A DNA stretch of 64,000 nt from Ruminococcoides sp052118065 (GCA_052118065.1 JBQKHY010000001.1:186001-250000); one strand, 5' to 3'; counted from the first letter of the stretch, positions 55,368-64,000 are shown. Numbers and translations are program-made. The notes: generated from the letters alone by a model not told the origin.

Positions 55368-55643
55368 ATGATTATAATTAGTTATGAAATATCTGATGAC
55401 AGAAAACGCAGTAAATTTTCAAAGTACATTAAGCGTTTTGGTCATATGTTGCAGTATTCTGTATATGAGATTGATAATAGCGAAAGAATACTGAACAATA
55501 TAATTGCAGATATTAATAATAAATTTTTGAAAATGTTTGACCAATCTGATAGTGTGTATATCTTTCAGTTAAGTAGTTCATGCAAAGTTCAAAAATTTGG
55601 TTATGCTAAAAATGAAGATGAGCCTTTGCTTGTTGTTACATAA
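55368..55643 (+). CDS. cas2: Cas2 of the type V-A locus
   Basis: 91 residues (IIISYEISDDRKRSKFSKYI, QYSVYEIDNSERILNNIIAD, VYIFQLSS), full length, with AGGAG before ATG 55368. It differs from the I-B Cas2 at 40281. With no Cas1 partner in this locus it cannot integrate spacers alone. It may be a leftover or may work with a Cas1 elsewhere. Confidence 0.9.
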   Translation: MIIISYEISDDRKRSKFSKYIKRFGHMLQYSVYEIDNSERILNNIIADINNKFLKMFDQSDSVYIFQLSSSCKVQKFGYAKNEDEPLLVVT

Positions 55644-55771
55644 TTTGCAAACCTCAGTCTTTATTTTAGATATTCTTTGAAAAGGGTTGTTAAACAATGA
55701 AGTTTATATGCATAATGAACAATTGCATAAATTACCGAGATGTAATTTATGTAGGGTTAAACAAAGTTAGG
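55644..55771 (+). promoter_or_regulatory. leader of the V-A array
   Basis: About 130 AT-rich bp between cas2 and the first repeat, including a GGGTTAA stretch (55754-55760) that echoes the repeat's own GTTTAATCAACCC end in inverted form. No clear consensus promoter is seen. Confidence 0.4.
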
Positions 55772-55996
55772 GTTTAATCAACCCTTAGAATTTCTACTAT
55801 TGTAGATACGGTGTCGGTGATAGTCTTATTTTCTTTAATCAACCCTTAGAATTTCTACTATTGTAGATGAAACCTGGCATTAATAATATTCATGAAGTTT
55901 AATCAACCCTTAGAATTTCTACTATTGTAGATGTGTGCCATCTGCATTAACCAACATTAGGTTTAATCAACCTTAAGAATTTCCATATTAATCCTA
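55772..55996 (+). CRISPR. type V-A CRISPR array, three full repeats plus a decayed one
   Basis: 36-bp repeats start GTTTAATCAACCCTTAG and end AATTTCTACTATTGTAGAT, at 55772-55807, 55833-55868 (first base changed), 55897-55932, and a terminal copy at 55961-55996 that has lost the hairpin. Spacers are 25, 28 and 28 bp. The short array beside a broken adaptation module suggests acquisition has stopped. Confidence 0.95.
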
Positions 55997-56030
55997 ATTA
56001 CATTATTGAAAGTATTAGAAAAGTATAAAA

Positions 56031-56063
56031 AAGGAGTGATAGTTTTTGCTATCACTCCTTTTT
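56031..56063. terminator. terminator with GAGTGATAG stem, copy 3
   Basis: AAGGAGTGATAG pairs with CTATCACTCCTT around a 6-nt loop, followed by T residues. It can end the V-A array transcript on the plus strand and the small-protein gene on the minus strand. Confidence 0.85.
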
Positions 56064-56089
56064 GATAATAATATATGATTATTTAAATG

Positions 56090-56503
56090 CTATTCAACAG
56101 TGAATTCAAAATTAAAACAATCTACATCAACGGATTTGAAATCATCATAATAAATCTCAGGGTAACATAATAAAGTATCATTAATACGAGAAGTTAGCTT
56201 CAGTTTAAACATACCTTGTCCCCAAATATCAGTTTTAACCTCTGTTTCACCGGTGAATTTTTTAGTTATATTATCGTAATTATCTATGTCAATTATTACG
56301 ATTTTATATGTATGCCAAGCATCACCTTTAAAATTAAAAGTAAAATAATTTCCATATGATACATAGTCGGTGTAGCTTTTTACAGAAATGTAATGCCGAT
56401 TGTCACCATCTTTAATAGGGTTGAAAAGGAATATAACAATAGCTGATATAATTATCAGAATTATGACGGAAATTGAAAATAAATTATTAGAATATTTTTT
56501 CAT
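56090..56503 (-). CDS. small secreted or membrane-anchored protein
   Basis: 137 residues from ATG 56503, with AGAGG 8 nt upstream; a GTG three codons earlier falls inside that site. An N-terminal hydrophobic helix (LFSISVIILIIISAIVIFLF) without a lipobox or clear cleavage site is followed by an extracellular part rich in Tyr, Asp and Phe, probably beta-stranded. It lies alone between the V-A array and pckA. I do not recognise a family. A link to CRISPR is not supported by anything except position. Confidence 0.65.
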   Translation of the reverse strand: MKKYSNNLFSISVIILIIISAIVIFLFNPIKDGDNRHYISVKSYTDYVSYGNYFTFNFKGDAWHTYKIVIIDIDNYDNITKKFTGETEVKTDIWGQGMFKLKLTSRINDTLLCYPEIYYDDFKSVDVDCFNFEFTVE

Positions 56504-56580
56504 AATAATCACCTCTTGAGATAATTATATATTAAAAGAAACCGGTTGTAATTAATTTTTCAAAAAAATATTGTAATCCA

Positions 56581-56628
56581 AAGAGATAAGTTCCATTTTT
56601 AGGACAGCTAATGTGTAAATGATGTAGG
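56581..56628 (+). promoter_or_regulatory. shared element, copy C
   Basis: AGAGATAAGTTCCATTTTT, AGGACAGCTAATGTGT and ATGATGTAGG align with copies A and B in the same orientation. Here no plus-strand gene follows; the next gene is convergent pckA. It may be an orphan copy left after a deletion, or may act on the divergent small-protein gene through its symmetric core. Confidence 0.45.
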
Positions 56629-56639
56629 CATAACAAAAA

Positions 56640-56662
56640 GGGTGTACTCATTGAGTACACCC
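56640..56662 (-). terminator. terminator of pckA
   Basis: A perfect 10-bp stem (GGGTGTACTC with GAGTACACCC) with a 3-nt loop and, on the minus strand, a TTTTTG tail. It is 37 bp past the pckA stop. Confidence 0.85.
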
Positions 56663-56698
56663 TAAATTTATGAATTATAAAGTTAGTTAAGACTAAAA

Positions 56699-58306
56699 TT
56701 ATTCTACTGTAGGACCTGCAGATACTAGAGCCTTACCTGCTTCATTACCTTCATACTTAGCAAAGTTCTTAACAAATCTTGAAGCAAGATCCTTAGCCTT
56801 TGTTTCCCATTCGTTAACATCAGCATATGTGTCTCTAGGGTCTAGGATAGCTGGGTCAACACCTGGTAGTTCTGTAGGAACTTCAAAGTTGAAGTGAGGG
56901 ATAGTCTTTGTAGGAGCTTTTGTAATAGAACCGTCAAGGATAGCATCAATGATACCTCTTGTATCCTTAATAGAAATTCTCTTACCTGTGCCGTTCCAAC
57001 CTGTGTTAACTAGGTAAGCCTTAGCACCACTCTTTTCCATCTTCTTAACTAGTTCTTCAGCATACTTTGTTGGATGAAGTTCTAGGAAAGCCTGACCGAA
57101 GCAAGCAGAGAATGTTGGAGTTGGTTCTGTGATACCTCTTTCAGTACCTGCTAACTTTGCAGTAAAGCCTGATAGGAAGTAGTACTTTGTCTGTTCAGGA
57201 GTTAGAATAGAAACTGGAGGTAGTACACCAAATGCATCAGCTGATAGGAAGATTACATTCTTTGCAGCAGGAGCAGAAGATACAGGACGAACAATGTTTT
57301 CAATGTGGTCGATTGGGTAAGAAACACGAGTGTTTTCTGTAACTGACTTATCAGCAAAGTCAATCTTACCGTTTTCGTCAACAGTAACATTTTCTAGTAG
57401 AGCATCTCTTCTGATAGCATTGTAGATGTCTGGTTCAGATTCCTTGTCAAGGTCGATAACCTTAGCATAGCAACCACCTTCAAAGTTAAATACACCATTG
57501 TCATCCCAACCGTGTTCGTCATCACCGATTAGAAGTCTCTTAGGGTCTGTTGAAAGTGTTGTCTTACCTGTACCTGATAGACCGAAGAAGATAGCTGTGT
57601 TTTCACCGTTCATATCAGCATTAGCTGAGCAGTGCATTGAAGCAATACCCTTTAGAGGTAGGTAGTAGTTCATCATTGAGAACATACCCTTCTTCATTTC
57701 ACCGCCGTACCATGTGTTAACGATAACCTGTTCACGGCTTGTGATGTTAAATAGAACAGCTGTTTCTGAGTTTAGACCTAGTTCCTTATAGTTTTCAACC
57801 TTAGCCTTTGATGCGTTGTAAACGATAAAGTCAGGTTCAAAGTTTTCTAGTTCTTCAGCAGTTGGCTTAATGAACATATTTGTTACAAAGTGAGCCTGCC
57901 ATGCAACTTCAACGATGAAACGAACTGCCATTCTTGTGTCGTGGTTAGCACCACAGAATGCGTCAACAACATAAAGCTTCTTGTTAGAAAGTTCTTTCTT
58001 AGCAATTTCCTTTACAGCTTCCCATGCTTCTTGTGTAGCTGGGTGGTTGTCGTTCTTGTATTCATCAGAAGTCCACCATACAGTGTCCTTAGAATTTTCG
58101 TCCATAACGATAAACTTGTCTTTAGGTGAACGACCTGTGTAAATACCGGTCATTACATTAACTGCACCTAGTTCAGTTTCCTGACCAACTTCATAGCCTT
58201 CTAGTTCAGGCTTTGTTTCTTCGTTGAATAGTTCTTCGTAGGAAGGATTGTGGATAATTTCAGTAGTACCGGTAATACCATACTTAGTTAAATCAATCTT
58301 TGCCAT
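56699..58306 (-). CDS. pckA: phosphoenolpyruvate carboxykinase (ATP)
   Basis: 535 residues, the usual length. It interconverts oxaloacetate and PEP with ATP; in anaerobes it often runs in the carboxylating direction. It contains the kinase motif FFGLSGTGKTTLSTDPKR (about residue 240), the metal-binding IGDDEHGWDDNGVFNFEGGC and the substrate loop GRSPKDKFIV. AAAGG precedes the ATG. Codon use is strongly biased, as in highly expressed genes. It is a single-gene unit with its own promoter and terminator. Confidence 0.97.
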   Translation of the reverse strand: MAKIDLTKYGITGTTEIIHNPSYEELFNEETKPELEGYEVGQETELGAVNVMTGIYTGRSPKDKFIVMDENSKDTVWWTSDEYKNDNHPATQEAWEAVKEIAKKELSNKKLYVVDAFCGANHDTRMAVRFIVEVAWQAHFVTNMFIKPTAEELENFEPDFIVYNASKAKVENYKELGLNSETAVLFNITSREQVIVNTWYGGEMKKGMFSMMNYYLPLKGIASMHCSANADMNGENTAIFFGLSGTGKTTLSTDPKRLLIGDDEHGWDDNGVFNFEGGCYAKVIDLDKESEPDIYNAIRRDALLENVTVDENGKIDFADKSVTENTRVSYPIDHIENIVRPVSSAPAAKNVIFLSADAFGVLPPVSILTPEQTKYYFLSGFTAKLAGTERGITEPTPTFSACFGQAFLELHPTKYAEELVKKMEKSGAKAYLVNTGWNGTGKRISIKDTRGIIDAILDGSITKAPTKTIPHFNFEVPTELPGVDPAILDPRDTYADVNEWETKAKDLASRFVKNFAKYEGNEAGKALVSAGPTVE

Positions 58307-58410
58307 TTCAGTATCAACCTTTCTTTTTCTTGAATTTTTACATAGAAATTGTATTTTTCAGTCCAATGCTATAGTTATTCAGCATAAACTGCAATCCTAT
58401 GTTCTAAAAT

Positions 58411-58439
58411 ATTCTAGCATAATTAAGCATTATCGTCAA
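58411..58439 (-). promoter_or_regulatory. promoter of pckA
   Basis: On the minus strand TTGACG (58434-58439), 17 bp, TAGAAT (58411-58416), giving a leader of about 100 nt. The remaining ~270 bp to feoAB are AT-rich, with a TATAAT near 58490 and a TATAAT-like box near 58635, either of which could serve feoAB. Confidence 0.7.
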
Positions 58440-58710
58440 GCAAATAACTAGTAAAATACTATAAATTTCTGACCTTTAATTTTGTTTGTATAATAACTAA
58501 CACATCTTTAACATTTTGTCTATTATTTTTAACAATTATTCACTACAGTAATCTATTATAAGTAGTATCACCTTGATTATTCATGAAATTTTCATCATAT
58601 GTGCAGATATTGTAGATTTATGTAGTTAAATGTATTATAATAATCTTGGAGTTTAAAAGTATGCAAAAATTTTTATAATTTTAGGAGAAAAGGGAAGGAT
58701 AATTTAATTT

Positions 58711-61056
58711 ATGACCTTAAAAGAATTGAATATAGGCGAAAGTGCCATCATAACATCAGTTGGTGGTGAGGGTGCATTGCGACAACATTTTCTTGATATG
58801 GGTATGATTCCTAATGCAGAAGTAACTGTTGTGAAATTTGCACCAATGGGTGACCCTATGGAACTTCAAGTCCATGGGTATGAACTGACTTTAAGATTAG
58901 CAGATGCCGATAAAATTCAAGTTGAACCTATCAAATCCAGAACTAGAAGTCACGATAGAGTGGATAGGTTTAAGGATACAGAACATCCCGGTCTTGGTGA
59001 AGAAGGTAAATTCCATTCAAAGGGAGATGGCAACCCTTTGCCGGAAGGAACAACCCTTACATATGCTTTGGTTGGCAACCAAAACTGTGGCAAGACGACT
59101 TTGTTTAACCAAATCACCGGTTCAAATCAGCATGTTGGTAACTTTCCCGGTGTAACTGTTGACAGAAAGGACGGCTCAATCAAAGGCTATCCAAAAACAA
59201 ATGTAACTGACCTACCGGGCATTTACTCAATGTCACCATATAGTAGTGAAGAAATAGTTTCAAGAAATTTTGTACTTGACGAAAAACCAAAGGCTATTAT
59301 TAATATAGTAGATGCTACCAATATTGAAAGAAACCTTTACCTTACAATGCAACTTCTTGAAATGAATATTCCAATGGTAATAGCCCTTAATATGATGGAT
59401 GAAGTTACAGGTAACCAAGGTTCTATTGATGTAAATACAATGGAAAAAATGCTGGGTGTACCGGTTATTCCAATTTCAGCAGCAAAAAATGAAGGTGTTG
59501 ATGAACTTATCAAACATGCACTTCATATTGCTCAGTATCAGGAAAAGCCATTGCGTCAGGATTTTTGTGACAAAAATGACCACAACGGAGCAGTCCATCG
59601 TTGTATTCACGCAGTAATCCACTTAATAGAGGACCATGCAGAACAAGCAGATATTCCTGTAAGGTTTGCAGCTACTAAGGCAATAGAGGGTGACCACTTA
59701 ATTCTAGATAAGTTGAACCTTGATGAAAATGAAATGGAAATGCTTGAGCATATTGTTCAGCAACTTGAAACAGAAAGACAACTTGACAGAAATGCCTCAA
59801 TAGCTGATATGCGTTTTGAATTTATCGAAAAACTTTGTGAAGATACAGTTATCAAGCCTAAACAATGTAAAGAGAGAGTCAGAAGTGAAAAGATAGATAA
59901 AATTCTAACAGGTAAATATACTGCAATTCCTTGTTTTATTGCAATAATGGTTTTAGTCTTTTACCTAACATTTAATGTAATAGGTGCAGGACTTCAAACT
60001 TTATTGGAAATGGGTATTGACTCATTAACTACAATAACAGATAAAGCCCTAACCTCAGCCCATGTAAATGATACAATACATAGCCTTGTAATAGACGGTA
60101 TATTTAACGGTGTAGGTAGTGTGTTAAGTTTCTTACCTATAATCGTAACATTGTTTTTCTTCTTATCATTAATGGAAGACAGTGGTTACATAGCAAGAGT
60201 AGCATTTGTAATGGATAAATTGCTGAGAAAAATCGGTCTGTCCGGTAGAAGTATTGTTCCAATGCTTATAGGTTTTGGTTGTACAGTACCGGCAGTTATG
60301 GCAACAAGAACTTTAACATCCGAAAGAGATAGAAAGATGACAATTCTGCTAACTCCATTTATGAGTTGTACTGCAAAGTTACCTATCTATTCATTTTTTG
60401 TCAGTTCATTTTTCCCTAAACAGGGTGGACTGATAATGTCAGGATTGTATGTGCTGGGTATAGTAATCGGTATCCTAATCGCCTTTCTATATAAAGGAAC
60501 ATTGTTCAAAGGTGAGGCAGTACCATTTGTTATGGAATTACCAAACTACCGACTACCCGGTGCAAAGAATGTTGTTCAACTATTGTGGGAAAAAGCAAAG
60601 GACTTTTTACAAAGAGCATTTTCAATTATTCTTATTGCAACAATAGTTGTTTGGTTCTTACAGAGTTTTGATATTCACTTTAATATGGTGACAAATTCAG
60701 CAGATAGTATGTTGGCTTCCATTTCAGGTTTTATCTCACCAATATTTGCACCATTAGGACTTGGAGATTGGAGAATTTGTACTTCATTAATCTCAGGTAT
60801 TATGGCTAAGGAAAGTGTAGTATCAACATTACAAGTCCTATTTAGTGGCAATATTGCTTCAGTATTAACACCACTTGCAGCATCATCACTACTTGTATTT
60901 AGTTTGCTATATTCTCCTTGTGTTGCAGCTATTGCATCAGTAAAGAGAGAACTGGGCAGTAAGTGGGCAATAGGTGTTGCATTATGGCAGTGTGTTATTG
61001 CTTGGGTAGTAGCATTCATAGTCCACTTAATAGGTTCAGCAATAGGAATGGTGTAG
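58711..61056 (+). CDS. feoB: fused FeoA-FeoB ferrous iron transporter
   Basis: 781 residues. Residues 1-75 are a FeoA SH3-like domain (LKELNIGESAIITSVGG, HFLDMGMIPNAEVTVVKFAP). The FeoB G domain follows from ~110: G1 GNQNCGKTT, DLPGIYSM, and LNMMDE in place of the usual NKMD-like motif. The C-terminal half has the Gate motifs and about eight membrane helices (GRSIVPMLIGFGCTVPAVMA, PFMSCTAKLPIY). It imports Fe(II). AGGAG-like sequence precedes ATG 58711. The Cys-rich partner gene follows after one base. Confidence 0.95.
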   Translation: MTLKELNIGESAIITSVGGEGALRQHFLDMGMIPNAEVTVVKFAPMGDPMELQVHGYELTLRLADADKIQVEPIKSRTRSHDRVDRFKDTEHPGLGEEGKFHSKGDGNPLPEGTTLTYALVGNQNCGKTTLFNQITGSNQHVGNFPGVTVDRKDGSIKGYPKTNVTDLPGIYSMSPYSSEEIVSRNFVLDEKPKAIINIVDATNIERNLYLTMQLLEMNIPMVIALNMMDEVTGNQGSIDVNTMEKMLGVPVIPISAAKNEGVDELIKHALHIAQYQEKPLRQDFCDKNDHNGAVHRCIHAVIHLIEDHAEQADIPVRFAATKAIEGDHLILDKLNLDENEMEMLEHIVQQLETERQLDRNASIADMRFEFIEKLCEDTVIKPKQCKERVRSEKIDKILTGKYTAIPCFIAIMVLVFYLTFNVIGAGLQTLLEMGIDSLTTITDKALTSAHVNDTIHSLVIDGIFNGVGSVLSFLPIIVTLFFFLSLMEDSGYIARVAFVMDKLLRKIGLSGRSIVPMLIGFGCTVPAVMATRTLTSERDRKMTILLTPFMSCTAKLPIYSFFVSSFFPKQGGLIMSGLYVLGIVIGILIAFLYKGTLFKGEAVPFVMELPNYRLPGAKNVVQLLWEKAKDFLQRAFSIILIATIVVWFLQSFDIHFNMVTNSADSMLASISGFISPIFAPLGLGDWRICTSLISGIMAKESVVSTLQVLFSGNIASVLTPLAASSLLVFSLLYSPCVAAIASVKRELGSKWAIGVALWQCVIAWVVAFIVHLIGSAIGMV

Positions 61057-61057
61057 T

Positions 61058-61216
61058 ATGGATTTTCTAAGCAGTTTAAATTTTTGGGATTATTTAATTT
61101 TAGCCTTAGTCATTGTTGCAGTAGCCCTTGCAATTTACTCTATGAGAAGTAGAAAGAAAAAGGGCAAAGGCTGTTGCAATTGTGGTTGCCAAAATTGTAA
61201 TAAAAAGTGTAAATAA
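61058..61216 (+). CDS. FeoB-associated Cys-rich membrane protein
   Basis: 52 residues, starting one base after the feoAB stop. One membrane helix (DYLILALVIVAVALAIYSM) is followed by a basic stretch and a C-terminal cysteine cluster (CCNCGCQNCNKKCK), the hallmark of small proteins found next to feoB in Firmicutes. It may bind iron or an Fe-S cluster and modulate FeoB. It is too short for most gene callers but the context is strong. Confidence 0.85.
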   Translation: MDFLSSLNFWDYLILALVIVAVALAIYSMRSRKKKGKGCCNCGCQNCNKKCK

Positions 61217-61223
61217 TTATTTT

Positions 61224-61258
61224 GGGTGGTTCATTTGAACTACCCTTATTTTTTTACT
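61224..61258 (+). terminator. terminator of the feo operon
   Basis: GGGTGGTTCA pairs with TGAACTACCC (one wobble) around a 2-nt core, followed by a run of T. The ~370 bp from here to 61633 are very AT-rich with no gene; TTATGTGAAATACATAA (near 61543) is a small inverted repeat that could be an operator of the next gene. Confidence 0.8.
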
Positions 61259-61633
61259 TTAATAAATTTATTGGTTAGTTTGTATAAATCATCAATTTAT
61301 TAATTGTATAAATATACTAAATATAAAAAATCTTCAAAAATTATGTAACCTTTTGCAACTGTAATTTGTGTTATATATAGAAGGCATATTATTTAATTAC
61401 AGTATTCATATGTACAATTTAACCAAATATGAACAGTGAAGTTTGTTGACTATTTTTAAAACGAAAATATTGAATTTTATAACATTATATGTTATTCTTT
61501 CATTAAAGATAACCAGTTTAATTGTAAATATATTATAATTATTATGTGAAATACATAATAATTGTATGAGAGGGTAGTCCAATGCGAAAATTAGTTTAAT
61601 ACAATCAAAAAATATATAATCGAGGTGAGTGTT

Positions 61634-63973
61634 TTGATTAAATTAAAAAAATTAATTAGTTTAATGTTAGTTACGACAATGATAGCAGGTACAACTTTAA
61701 CAACAAATTTCATTGCCGATGAAACAGATAAGAAAAATAATGCAACTGACTATATAGTTGTTACAAATAATGAAAAAGCATTAGAAGAGGCTAATGAAAT
61801 TTCTAATGATTGTGAAGAATTAATGAAGATAAGTAATAAGGATACTATCTCAAAAATGGCAATTGATACAAGTGAATTGTCTCAATTGAATAGTATTGAC
61901 GGTGTTGTAAGTGTAGAAAAGGACATTGTGTTATCAGGTAGTACTAATGATGATACAAATTCTGATGAAGTTGATGTGTTAGATTGTTTATTCAAGGAAG
62001 TAAACACCAATGAACTAAATCAATGGAATTTACAATCATTGGGAGTAGATGATGAAAAAAGTGTATCCCCTAGCGAAAAAGTAAAGGTAGAATTACTTGA
62101 TAGTGGTGTCTCTTGGTCTGATGATATAAATGTAAAGTATCGTGAAAATTTAATTGAGGATGATTTAGGAATAAATCCACTTTATGAGGATTATAGTCAA
62201 CATGGAACAGGTATGGCTGGAGTTATTTGTGCAAAAGATAACGGCAAGGGAATTATCGGTGTAAACCCTAATGTTGATTTATACTCAGTTAGAGCTTTGG
62301 ATGATAATATACAAGCACCACTTAGTAGAATTATACAGGGAATTTATTGGGGTATTGATAACGATATGGATATTATCAATATGAGTTTTGGTACTAATAC
62401 AAATTCCAGTGTACTTAGAACTGCTATTAAAGCTGCACATGATAAAGGTATTGTACTAGTTGCAGCTTCTGGTAACGACAAAGAAAAAGGGGTTCAATAT
62501 CCTGCAGCGTATCCTGAAGTTATTTCTGTTGGTTCACAAAGTGCAAGTGGTGAAATATCAGAATTTACCTCAATTGATGAAAATCTTGATGTTATAGCAC
62601 CGGGTGAAAATATTGAATCAACCGGTATTTTTGGTACAATAAACGGCTCAGATGGTACAAGTATTGCAACGGCACAAGTAACAGGTATTGCTTCCTTAAT
62701 TCTTGAAAAAGATAAATCAAAATCTCCTGATTTTGTAAAGGATTTAATCTTAAAGTCTTCAAAGAAAATTAGTGATAATGGTATTGTAACCGGTGCAGTT
62801 GATGGAAAATATGCATTGTCTATTTATGATGATTTTGCAAAAAATTATTCCGAGAATAAAAATACACCAGAGTATACAAATCCTAATGACATAGAAGAAT
62901 ATAACACTGATGGTTATGTAAAAGGTTTGTGGTTTCAAAAGGATCATGCTAATATGTCTAAGGAAGGTGCTAACTTTTTAGATATAAATAACGATAATTA
63001 CGTAGAATTAATTGCATCAGGTGCAAAGGCACCCGATAAAACACAATTATATAAGTTTAATTCAAATAGTAGTTATGTTTCATTTAAAAAAATTTCAGCA
63101 TTTCACGGTGGAGGAAATTATGTTGCTAATTTTAAGTGTGCGTGGCGATTTGTTTGTTTACTAAAAAAATACGGAAATAGCAAAACTTTAAAAGCAATTG
63201 GTGCTGAAACTAAAGAATATGCCAGTAAATTATCTTGTTATTCTAGCAAAACTACAAAAGATACAATTGATGAATTGATAGATAGTCTCGCAATAATTGA
63301 TACTCTTGATTTTAAAACCAATCTAAGAAATGGTAAAGAAAATTCTTCCAAAACACATTCTTTATATAAAGCTATTGGCATGTGTTTTCATATGATTGGA
63401 GATACATATGCACATAGAACACAAGTTCCAGTCTCTTACTATAAAGATAAATTTGAGTTTGACTTTCAGAAAAAATATGGTTTAAATAAAGATTTATTTA
63501 TAAATGCAAAATCATTTAACGTATCTAATCAATTAAAACAAAATATTATAGATGCTTGTCAAACAAATACTGTTGATAAAAAATATCGTTTTCGACAACA
63601 TCTAAAAACAGCAGTTAGTTATGGGGTTGTTGAGTTTAGGGATATTAAAAAATTTTCTGATGGATATTATAGCGGAACAAGAATAAATGATATTTGTAGT
63701 GTTTATGAAGATAATTCTAATTTTTATAACCGTCGTTTTGAAGAAGCTTATCTTGCTTGTGATCAAGTAGGGATTGAAGGATATAAAACACCTGATATAT
63801 ATGTTTTCAAGCCTTCTGTTAATGATGCAGGAACAAGTGTTAAATTGTGGGATTTCAAAAATTATGCTATAAAAGCCAATTACAGTTCGGACATTTTAGA
63901 AGAGAACGACTGGAAAATTTGTACTTCTTTCCCTAAAAAAGTAGATAGTAACGGTAAAGTTGTTAACAAATAG
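61634..63973 (+). CDS. secreted S8 (subtilisin-like) protease with phospholipase C-like tail
   Basis: 779 residues from TTG 61634, with GAGGTG 6 nt upstream. A signal peptide (LKKLISLMLVTTMIAGTTL) is followed by an inhibitor-like prodomain (VVTNNEKALEEANEIS, IDGVVSVEKD). The catalytic triad is Asp in VELLDSGVSW, His in SQHGTGMAGVI, Ser in DGTSIATAQVTGIASLIL, with the oxyanion Asn in AASGND. From residue ~435 a second, helical region has FHMIGDTYAHRTQVP, resembling the metal-binding motif of zinc-dependent phospholipase C-type domains. This fusion is unusual. No cell-wall anchor is visible, so the protein is probably released. Confidence 0.85.
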   Translation: MIKLKKLISLMLVTTMIAGTTLTTNFIADETDKKNNATDYIVVTNNEKALEEANEISNDCEELMKISNKDTISKMAIDTSELSQLNSIDGVVSVEKDIVLSGSTNDDTNSDEVDVLDCLFKEVNTNELNQWNLQSLGVDDEKSVSPSEKVKVELLDSGVSWSDDINVKYRENLIEDDLGINPLYEDYSQHGTGMAGVICAKDNGKGIIGVNPNVDLYSVRALDDNIQAPLSRIIQGIYWGIDNDMDIINMSFGTNTNSSVLRTAIKAAHDKGIVLVAASGNDKEKGVQYPAAYPEVISVGSQSASGEISEFTSIDENLDVIAPGENIESTGIFGTINGSDGTSIATAQVTGIASLILEKDKSKSPDFVKDLILKSSKKISDNGIVTGAVDGKYALSIYDDFAKNYSENKNTPEYTNPNDIEEYNTDGYVKGLWFQKDHANMSKEGANFLDINNDNYVELIASGAKAPDKTQLYKFNSNSSYVSFKKISAFHGGGNYVANFKCAWRFVCLLKKYGNSKTLKAIGAETKEYASKLSCYSSKTTKDTIDELIDSLAIIDTLDFKTNLRNGKENSSKTHSLYKAIGMCFHMIGDTYAHRTQVPVSYYKDKFEFDFQKKYGLNKDLFINAKSFNVSNQLKQNIIDACQTNTVDKKYRFRQHLKTAVSYGVVEFRDIKKFSDGYYSGTRINDICSVYEDNSNFYNRRFEEAYLACDQVGIEGYKTPDIYVFKPSVNDAGTSVKLWDFKNYAIKANYSSDILEENDWKICTSFPKKVDSNGKVVNK

Positions 63974-63987
63974 AGGAGTGTGATTTT

Positions 63988-64000
63988 ATGAAAAAATTAT
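63988..64000 (+). CDS. start of a gene cut by the window edge
   Basis: GAGGAG (63973-63978) lies 9 nt before ATG 63988, 15 bp after the protease stop. Only Met-Lys-Lys-Leu is visible, which could open a signal peptide. It is probably co-transcribed with the protease. Confidence 0.5.

Noticed and set aside
56543..56549. A second CGGTTGT, the 7-nt seed of the V-A guide, on the plus strand
   Set aside because: It is preceded by AAAC, not TTTV, and does not overlap a promoter that I can support; treated as chance.

Overview
The window looks like a chromosomal segment of a low-GC Gram-positive anaerobe of the class Clostridia, probably a gut Oscillospiraceae/Lachnospiraceae relative. The evidence is AT-rich sequence with consensus sigma-A promoters and strong Shine-Dalgarno sites, formate-THF ligase, ATP-type PEP carboxykinase, a fused FeoAB, and a Firmicutes-type mobilizable element. 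I cannot name a species from sequence alone.

Layout. 1-3900: a GC-richer block on the minus strand with a K+ uptake cluster (trkH, trkA, a small membrane protein, a KdpD-like sensor cut by the window edge) and decayed short ORFs. 3933-19280: housekeeping genes: a SEDS glycosyltransferase, fhs-tsaE-tsaB-rpiB-upp, a LysR/YeiH divergent pair, pyrB with a PyrI-type zinc tail behind a tRNA-Leu, and purC-purF-purB-purA-guaA. 19269-28285: a 9-kb integrative mobilizable element inserted at the 3' end of guaA, bounded by 13-bp direct repeats. It carries a putative nuclease-EVE restriction protein, XRE regulator, Xis, integrase, mobilization and replication proteins, MobV relaxase and an Lsa-like ABC-F gene with an attenuator leader. 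28468-31930: a macrodomain-SirTM pair behind a wrecked osmoprotectant-type ABC transporter, then truncated ferredoxin and HxlR remnants.

32000-56060: two CRISPR-Cas systems in series. A complete type I-B operon (cas6-cas8-cas7-cas5-cas3-cas4-cas1-cas2) feeds an array of about 153 repeats. A type V-A locus follows: intact cas12a, truncated cas4, nearly deleted cas1, cas2 and a four-repeat array. 56090-64000: a small secreted protein, pckA, feoAB plus its Cys-rich partner, and a subtilase with an unusual C-terminal domain.

The most interesting signal is that each CRISPR system appears to carry its own guide RNA aimed at its own cas promoter. Upstream of cas6, on the minus strand, two degenerate I-B repeats flank a short spacer whose first 12 nt match, behind a CCT PAM, a site 5 bp upstream of the cas -35 box. 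Upstream of cas12a, a lone V-A repeat behind a perfect consensus promoter carries a guide whose first 7 nt match, behind a TTTA PAM, a site touching a TATAAT box upstream of cas12a. Both fit the architecture of Cas-regulating RNAs (CreR): partial matching that would allow Cascade or Cas12a to bind and repress without cutting. CCT as the I-B PAM is supported independently by two overlapping spacers in the array.
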